This document shows, piece by piece, positions 56,800-64,000 of a DNA stretch of 64,000 bases. Position 1 is the first letter of the stretch, and each line of letters begins with the position of its first letter. Source of the stretch: Neoceratodus forsteri (taxonomy: Eukaryota; Chordata; Ceratodontiformes; Ceratodontidae). The notes under the pieces were generated by a model. That model was not told the origin of the DNA, did not search any database, and saw only the letters and a program-made list of their open reading frames with translations. A program made the translations under genes and the position numbers. The stretch spans positions 1,396,581,001 through 1,396,645,000 of the forward strand of contig CM057456.1 of the NCBI GenBank assembly GCA_016271365.2, written 5' to 3'.

Positions 56800-57560
56800 T
56801 AGAATAGTGTTGACACTGTGCAGTAAGATCATTTACAAAGACAGAAAACAAAGTGGCATAGGGATAAATCCTTGATGCACACCTTGAGAGAGTTCCTTCA
56901 GGTTGGACATAGTATTATTGGTGGTGGCCATCTGTATTCTACCGGAGAGATACAGTAGTTTGGCAAGCTAATGGAGGCCTTCCTGATACCAGTAGTGCTG
57001 AGTTTAACAAGGGTGAGGTGTTGGTCTAGAAGGTCAAACGCCTTGGATAGGTCAATAAAAATGTATTATGTCAGATGACTCCTATTCGTGGCAAATAGTA
57101 TGTCACTCACCATTTTCACTAGTGCGCTGGCAGTCCAAAGCTGAAGCCAGATTGAGTTTGGGAAAGTGGGTTAATGGAGTTTAGGAAGGCAAAGACTTTG
57201 GTGTATAAAAACTTCTGTACCAGTTCTGGAAATGCATGGTGAATAGAGCTGGGCTTGCAGTTGTTCCAGTTCAATATGCAGCAACCTTTGAGCAGCAGAA
57301 TAACTAGCCTATTTCCAAACACCTGGAAGTTCACTTGTGTGCAAAGAAAAGATTAAAATAGCAGAGCAGATAGGCTATGATTGGGGATGCTAATTTAAGC
57401 AATTTATCAGGCTTTCATCAGCCCCTCCTCTCATGTGTGGGTTGAAGTGGAACAGAGCTTTGAGAAGGTAAATACAGGAGGGCTGTTGGAATAGGATTTT
57501 GGGGTGTTGAGCACTGTTAAAGCTACAGTAGCAGATAGGACTGGCCACCTTTATGGGGGT
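56800..57560 (-). mobile_element. LINE reverse-transcriptase fragment
   Basis: On the minus strand: VFGNRLVILLLKGCCILNWN, LVQKFLYTKVFAFLN, QTQSGF, then IFIDLSKAFD with the catalytic Asp, and GVHQGFIPMPLCF where GVPQGS-LGPLLF is expected. The pieces are in two or three frames. It ends near the right edge of the LTR. The clade is probably Jockey-superfamily, like LINE-A. Confidence 0.65.
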
Positions 57561-57891
57561 CAGTGGCAGCCCTTCAGATAAGTCTATTTTGGATGTATTT
57601 TACGTCCAAGAATTAAGTTAAAATGTCCAAAAATATAGCCTCTGGAGTCATTGATGTCCAGTAAGTTTTCCCTTGCTGAAGACTGGTGTCCTTTTTCATT
57701 GTGTGGATGTCATGTCTTTAAGGGTTTTTTTTTTTCCCCAGTGTTGGACACTATTTTTATTTTGTCTTTGCCCCCCCCCCCCCAAGGTAGGGTGTGCTAG
57801 CTGCAGGCCTGTAGTCTACATGCTCTTAAAGAGTAATTGAAAAAGGATCGCTCCCTCAGGTTGGTGCTGTAGATCCAATTACTGAAAGCAA

Positions 57892-58210
57892 AACAACTAA
57901 GGACCCAGCACTTGAGTGTAGCCACAAATTTAAGTGGACAAAAATGTTGTTCGAAAAAGCTTTTTTATTGTGAGTAGTTAACTAGAAGGAAAAATTGTGT
58001 AGGACAGGGAAGCCCACCATTTCACACCCAGACCATGACAAAGTGCCCAGTCCATGTGTGAAACGTTGGGTTTTTGGGTGGCCTCCCTGGGATACTACAC
58101 TATTTCTTTTCTGGTCCACTGCTCATGCTCACAATAAAAAAGCTTTTTCAAATGACATTTTTGTCCATTGAAATTTGTGGCTGCACTTGAGTGCTGGGTC
58201 CTTGGTTGTT
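57892..58210. mobile_element. 319-bp inverted-repeat element of unknown class
   Basis: Arms of about 83 bp (57892-57974 and 58128-58210) pair over almost their whole length: AACAACTAAGGACCCAGCAC, AGCCACAAATTTAAGTGGAC, AAAAAGCTTTTTTATTGTGAG against their complements. The loop contains TGTGTGAAACGTTGGG, a phrase typical of Penelope-like untranslated regions. The LINE-A tail begins immediately at 58211. Confidence 0.7.
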
Positions 58211-59380
58211 ATTTATTTATTTAAGGATTCGGAGAAGACCTTTGAGCACAAGCTCGTTTACAAAGGTTTCACGTCAAGTTGACAGACAATAGACATATTA
58301 CACCAAGCAGGTGTAGAACATACATGGGTTACAATAATACAGTGTTATCACTAGTACCATGGAATTAGTACAGCGTTAGTAAAGGATATAGAAAAGCACC
58401 GGTGAGCTACATGGGGAAAGCAGGAGAGGACCTACTTTAGAGTTGACAGGAGACTTAGGAAGGGTAGGCAGCCTCATGTTGTGGCTTTGTCAAAAATAGA
58501 GCGAAATAGTGGCTGGGGGGTGCCGGGGGGAAGGGGAAGGTGGCACCAGAGGAGGAAATGCTTGACTAAATGGTCATACAGGGGAAATGGGGGGAAGTGG
58601 TGTGAGGATGGAGTTATAATGATGGGAGGTACTCAGGGGGAACAGCAGGGGCAGCATGCTGAAAGCCACATGGGGGTGGGGTTGGCCCTAGGCATGTCAG
58701 AAGAGGTGGGGGGGCAGGAGGGACCAAGGGGAGGGGCAGCGGAAACAGAGTGGATGCCTAGTGTCAGTTCAGGGGGCAAGGTGTAGGTTAATGGAGGAGG
58801 AGAGTACCAAAGGAGGGGAAGAATGGCTAATATGGAGAGCAGACACTAGCTGTACGGAGGAGCAGGATGCAGCAGGAGGCTAAGGAGGGTGAGGGACTAG
58901 TCTTCAGAGGCAGTCGCACTCCGTGATTTGATTTAAGGTGTTGCCTTAGTCCAGTTTTGAAGTGTGATAGGTATTTGGAGGTTTGAATGGGCACAGGGAT
59001 TTCATTAAACCACTGGGGGACCCTATAGGCGAAGGCGCATTGTCCAAGTGCAGTTTGACGGAAAGGTGTTGATGGGGCCCCCCCTCATCCTGCCTCTGGT
59101 GTCATAGAGGGTAGCAATCGGCAGAGGCTGTTGGATACACGGGGTTGCCTAATAACACCTTCTTACCCAGGAGGCAGGTTTGGAACTTGATCCTGTTCTT
59201 TAGAGGCAGCCAATTAGTCTGTTCATACAGAGAGCAAGTGTGCATATGACGATCCGCAGCCAAGGTGAGCCTACAGGCTTTATTGAGAGCAATATGAGCC
59301 CTCTTTAGTGCTGTATCCAGACCACCAGGCCATAATAAATGGTTGATAGGATGGAGCTGGAGACTGAGAGGTAGATGGCC

Positions 59381-60364
59381 TCAGGGGGTGAGATATTTCC
59401 TGTGTCTATAGAGGACACTCAACTTGGTGTTTACTACCTTAACTACTGAGTCAATGTGTTGGATGACGGTGAGGGTGTCATCTAGGGTGACCCCCAGGTA
59501 CTTGAATGAGCGCACTTGTTCCAACAGTTCACTGACTGTGTTGGAGATGAGGAAGGGGAGTCTCTTTTTGTGCTGGGGACTGGATATAAGCATGGCCTTG
59601 GTCCTTTTATAATTTAGTAGAGGTTTATGCCTGCAGAACCAGTCCTCTAGTTTATTGAAAGAGTTCTGTAGTTCAGATTGGAGGGCTTCATGGGATGTAT
59701 TGCTGTTAAGTACTGCATCGTCCGCATATAGGATAAGTTTAGTATCACATGCTTTAGGAAGATTGTTTAAAAAAAGGCTGAACAGTATGGGCCCCAGTAT
59801 TGACCCCTGGGGGACCCCTAATGATACTTCTCTGGAGCTAGACACTGTTTGCTCAACTTTGACACCTTGGCTTCTATGAGTCAGATAGTCCTGGAACCAG
59901 CATGCAGTATTGGCTGCCACACCCAGGTTCTGCAGCTATGCCAGGAGAAGGGAATGATTAATAGTTTTGAAGGCTTTGGTGAGATCAGTGAACACTGACC
60001 CCACCAATTTGCCTTCGTCCAGTGCCTTGTGCGCGTAGTCCGTATACTACAACAGGACAATGGTGGTACTATGGTTCTGTCTGAAGTCATGCTGGTTAGG
60101 GCATAATAGTTGGTATTTGTTGAGGTATTCGGTGAGTTGTGCTGCCACTGTCTTTTCCAATGCCTTGGAGAGGATGGAGATTGGTCTGTAATTGGCTATA
60201 CATATCTTGTCTCCGTTTTTATGCACAGGTGTCACAAGAGCCTGCTTCCAGATCTCCAGGAATTTAGCAAGAGCCAGTGATTTATTAAATAGCTTTGTTA
60301 TTAGCACAATGAGAACATCAAGTGTGAGGGATAGACGTTTCATGTCCACCCCATCACTGCCCAT
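59381..60364 (-). pseudogene. LINE-A copy 2 reverse transcriptase
   Basis: First piece (60364-60047): LVTPVHKNGDKICIANYRPI and SILSKALEKTVAAQLTEYLN. A broken middle carries the F-x-D-x-x-KAF block (about 59955-60000). The last piece (59920-59381) reads VSLGVPQGSILGPILFSLFL, LILYADDAVLNS with YADD, and FKYLGVTLDDTLTVIQHID. Stops and shifts at about 59890-60050 separate them. Confidence 0.82.
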
Positions 60365-60693
60365 TCTGGTAGCACTTTTTTTACATGTTTTAGAGCCTCC
60401 TTCACCATCACCCTCTTGAAGTAGAAGTCTGGATGTGTGTTCTTGAGTGGCTTGCAGTTGAGTTGATCAGCAGGGAGCAGGTAGTCGGGAGGATAATACC
60501 GAGGTCAAGTCAGTGAAGGCCTTGTTGAATGAGTCTGCTATAAGTAGTGGGTCAGTTATGGGGAGCTGTTGATGTTGAGCAGATGAGGGTGCCTCTTATC
60601 CTTCCCAAGGAGGTTTTTGATGTTCTCCCAGAACCTCTTACCGTCACCCCCGGAATTGCTAAGCTGTTCCTTATGGAAGTTGGCTTTTGCTTG

Positions 60694-61377
60694 TCAGATA
60701 AGGTTAGTGCAGTGGTTTCTTGTGGCTTTGTAGCACTGGTAATCATGTTTGCAATGGGTGGACTTGGCCTTTTCCCAGAGGCTGTCCCTTTCTTTCATCT
60801 GGGCAAGGAGATCCTCCGTAATCCAGCCATTTTCATTCCCCCAGATTTTCCTTTTCCTCAGTGGGGCAAAGAGATTGCAGATGCTGTTGAATTCATCAAT
60901 AAAGTAGTTAAGGGCCTGGTCGAGATTGGGTGCCAAGTCAATAGAAGACCAGTTGTGCAGGGAGATGGCTGAGGTGAGGGACCCAAGTTTGCCCTTCCTC
61001 AGGACCCTACTTTCAATTAGGATGGGTGGGAATTTACTACATTTGTTGGACCACAGGAATGTGACTGAGGAGTGGTCACTTAAGGTGTCCATCAGAACCT
61101 TGAGCTCGGAGATCTGGGATGGTGAACTTGAGAGGAGCCAATCAAGGAGGATGTCCTTGCCTGTCTTGTAGTTCCGCCTGGCGGGGCAGGGGACAAGTTG
61201 GGTTAGGTTGGAAGTAGCGATCATATCCCTGAAGGGGGTTGATTCCTTGCCAACCCAGTTAATGTTAAAGTCAGCTGTGATAATGAGTTCTGCACTCTTA
61301 GGGAGAGTGGCAATTGCATCCAGAATTTTAGGGAGGCCTTCTTTGGCTTTTTTTGGGGGGGGGGGTAGGTGGATCAT
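60694..61377 (-). pseudogene. LINE-A copy 2 endonuclease, C-terminal part
   Basis: A 227-codon open frame reads SAELIITADFNINWVGKEST, where the GDFN block is ADFN, then LVPCPARRNYKTGKDILLDW and MDTLSDHSSVTFLWS with the terminal S-D-H. The N-terminal catalytic blocks are absent because the copy is 5' truncated. Confidence 0.8.
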
Positions 61378-61470
61378 GGCAATGATTAGAGTCTTGCCAT
61401 GCTGCCGACCTGTGCTTTTACTGTTAATAGTTTATAATCCTCCGCCACTATTGTAACAGGGAGGATGGAG

Positions 61471-64000
61471 CATTGCAGGGATCCCAGGCTCTTAAAGATT
61501 TTCGTGCTGTTTGGTGTGCAAGTTCTCGTGTCATGATTTCAGGTGGAGTACAGATAAGAGGTGCTGCTGTGCCTGGTGCTATTTTAGATGAGATCATCTT
61601 GGAGATGAAATGAAGAGAGAGGAGCAGAGAACCTGGAAGGGGTTCTCTCTCAAAGAGGATGCCTGTCTCAAGGATTTTCAAGCCTGTTAAATTCTGCCAG
61701 CAGCGGTGGTCAGTTTGGTCACATCCTCTGCTTCTGACACTTGGCCCAGGGACCAAACAAGAAGGTAAAAGGTAAGAGTTTCTCTGCATGGGTCAAAGTG
61801 TTACCATAACATTTGAGGAGACACAAAGTATGTGGAGCATGGTGTGTCCTCTGGGTCATGGGTCTTCTCCAGTTTTCACTAGTAAGGTCTTAGGTGTTGG
61901 GTTTGGTTCAAAATAACATCTGATTTCTTTACCCAATTTATTTGCCACTGGTGTGGTATTACATGAATAGTCAAATAAATAGTGGATTTATTGCAGCAGA
62001 GTAGCACATTTACCAAAACACATGAGTGGTAAGGGACAGGGTAAAAAGACTTCATAACCAAATCATGGCTTCCACCTTCACTTCACCACTTGTGAGTTGT
62101 GTGTGTCTGCTTACCACTCGCAAGTTGAGATAAATGGTACGTGTTGTGTTATTCCACTGCAGTCTGATGGGGCACAGGCACAGAGTAGTCTAGATGTGTT
62201 GGTGAATTGTGCGGTCCATTATGTATTATTCCCTTTATAATACAGATGAGATCTGATATTAAAACATGTGACAGCTTTAATAGGAATGAGAGAGAGAGAG
62301 AGAGAGACAGAGAGATTTATCTCTACCAGACTTTGAATGTAGCAGGTATCTGTCTGCAAGTAACTTAACATACTAGCATGATGGAAGTTACTTGGTGGAA
62401 CTGCAAGAACAATTCATGAAATAAACACATTGTTTGCAGATGATTACTGTGTACTGTACATTTTTGTTTCCTAACATTAAGAAATGTATTTATGTAGATG
62501 TAGCATGGACTACAATGAGGTATTCAGAAGGCCAGTGAGCCTTCTCAAACTATAGGACTTGGGAGTATTTTGACTGCCAAAATTTGTCGACTGGAATTAT
62601 TTTGACTTCCAAAAAATTGGCAGCTGTAGTATTTTGACTCCAGTAAAACTGAAATGACTTCCAAATTTCAACCCATGACAGTATTTGACTTCCACCCAAA
62701 AAAAATTATCTGAAGCCCTGGTCAGTGGTAATAGTCATATAGCGTGACTGAATTCACTGGCAATGTCTTAAGAGAGGGAGTTCCCTAAAATAGAGGTAAT
62801 ATGTACTGGCAAACCTCAGTTTTGATCAAAAAAAGTTGCTGATACCTTCTCAGTTATACAGCATCTGGGAACTACTTTGCATGTTGGTCCAGGCTGGCAT
62901 AGGCAGTACACATGCTGAAGCAGGGAGGGCATCCATCTTGGATGCCTGCTGCCTCAGAAAGGATGCCTTGCTCCTTCTGCTGCAAGATTGTCTCCCCCAC
63001 CTCTGAACAATGCAGGAAGGAATATGCAGACCTTAGGAATTGCTTGCCATTGGGGCCCACCTGCACACTTGAGGCATGTTGCTTATGCACCATGCATCCA
63101 GGGCAAGAGTAGGCAGGATGTCATAAGGGATTGGGCTACAGACCTCTCCACTGACTTCCCAGTGGAGGATATCAGCCCAGATTGGTGCAAAGGCTGCTCT
63201 GCATTGTGGGAGGAGGGCAGGACCTTTGAAGAAAATTGTGGAGAGGTTGATAGGATGAGGTCTGTCCTGCCACCACATCCAGTAAGGGCTCTGGTTGCTT
63301 GCCCTTGCCACTCCCAAGTTGACACGTACTGGCTTAGCTCTGCCTCCAGTTTGAATTATGGGGCATTCTGCATCTTCCCATGGTGCCTGACTGTTGGGGC
63401 TTGGTTGGGATAGGTGGAAGACACCAGGGTAACAATGGATTGACCCATGCCTAAGAAATATAATAAAAAACTTTGGGAATGATCACAGAATCTCATCTAT
63501 TGAAGCTTCCCTATAAAGAAATAGAGTATAAAAGATATTTAGGAAAAAAGATTAATTCTTGGTATAGGTTAGAACAACTCAAAGAAACAGGAAAATATAA
63601 ACTTTCCCCTGGTATAAGATGATGAACATGAGCCTTGAATTAGAATATTTTCTACAGGTGATAAAAACTCTACGAATCCAAAGGCAATCACTACCTTCAG
63701 ATTAAATTCTTTACATCAAAAATGTAAAGATTTAGAAATGAGAATCGGGAGTAGACTGGTCAGGTTTGCATATGCAACAGTAAACAAGTAAAGGATATAT
63801 ACCATGTTATTGTAGTTTGCCCATGGTATGAGGGGTTAAGGGTTACATTTATTGTTTCTTTTTTTTTTTAATTTATTTACTGTGCTTTATCCTCCGAACA
63901 CCGACTGGCCCCCTTCAGCCCTACTACCCTGCCCCACCACTCGCCTTCCCTGGGACTTGCATTGTTTTCCCCATGTGACCCCTTGGATGCCCCCCCCACA
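61471..64000. other. Unassigned region with (GA)n
   Basis: A (GA)n tract lies at 62287-62315 and a poly-T run at 63860-63870. Frames around 62870-63410 are open on both strands for 80-140 codons but show no recognisable domain. Confidence 0.3.

Larger units (their letters stand above)
58211..61470 (-). mobile_element. LINE-A, second copy, 5' truncated
   Basis: Read on the minus strand from about 61470 it holds the latter part of the endonuclease, the RT, a long 3' UTR, the stem-loop at 58239-58266 and an AAATAAATAAATA tail at 58211-58224. RT and 3' end match the copy at 16396-21200. The N-terminal endonuclease blocks are missing. Confidence 0.85.

Noticed and set aside
62870..63413. Open frames on both strands, up to 141 codons
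   Set aside because: No motif, no splice context and no repeat ends recognised.
1..64000. CRISPR arrays, operons, rRNA, true tRNA genes
   Set aside because: Looked for and not seen; the sequence is eukaryotic in every respect.

Overview
The window reads as nuclear DNA of a non-mammalian vertebrate with a large, repeat-dense genome. DIRS tyrosine-recombinase retrotransposons, CR1, L2 and a third APE-type LINE, tRNA-headed SINEs, a hAT-type non-autonomous transposon, palindromic MITE-like elements and an LTR all lie within 64 kb. No bacterial signal (operons, Shine-Dalgarno-led genes, CRISPR) is present. The mix fits an amphibian (a caecilian was my first thought) or a repeat-rich reptile; the sequence alone does not decide, and the clade is inference.

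Layout. 1-3345: GC-rich, decayed DIRS element cut by the window edge. 3609-4150: ~185-bp minisatellite. 4174-9851: nearly complete DIRS element with inverted terminal repeats, gag-like, RT/RNase H/methyltransferase-like and tyrosine-recombinase remnants, and an internal complementary region. 9852-15420: mostly unassigned, with one MIR-like SINE. 15424-23170: a nest in which CR1 is split by a nearly full-length LINE ('LINE-A'), itself split by an antisense LINE-A 3' end; a second CR1 5' portion follows head to tail. 23225-29030: Penelope-like tail with a hammerhead-like core, minisatellites, two arrays of a tRNA-Glu 5'-half-like motif, and a palindromic MITE. 29903-30877: hAT-type element with 8-bp target duplication.

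31326-38507 holds the only plausible host gene: three exon-like segments on the + strand with good splice sites, mutually compatible phases and an open joined frame. The gene is not recognised. Its introns hold a CR1 3' end, a DIRS fragment and SINEs. A fourth possible exon (42670-42893) keeps phase but is doubtful.

37366-44262: two copies of a ~570-bp tRNA-headed SINE with perfect 13-bp target duplications, a hairpin-rich minisatellite (39440-39960), a second palindromic MITE and a MIR-like SINE. 45960-50800: L2 LINE with a long open RT frame. 52184-54632: third palindrome and a divergent long SINE. 55008-56631: probable solo LTR with 4-bp target duplication. 56800-61470, minus strand: a LINE RT fragment, a 319-bp inverted-repeat element and a second LINE-A copy. 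61471-64000: nothing assigned.

Most coding signals are broken transposon genes. The observations most worth follow-up are the host exons, the hairpin minisatellite, the tRNA-Glu-like arrays, the covarying LINE-A 3' stem-loop, the long SINE family and the palindromes that share ends and loop motifs.
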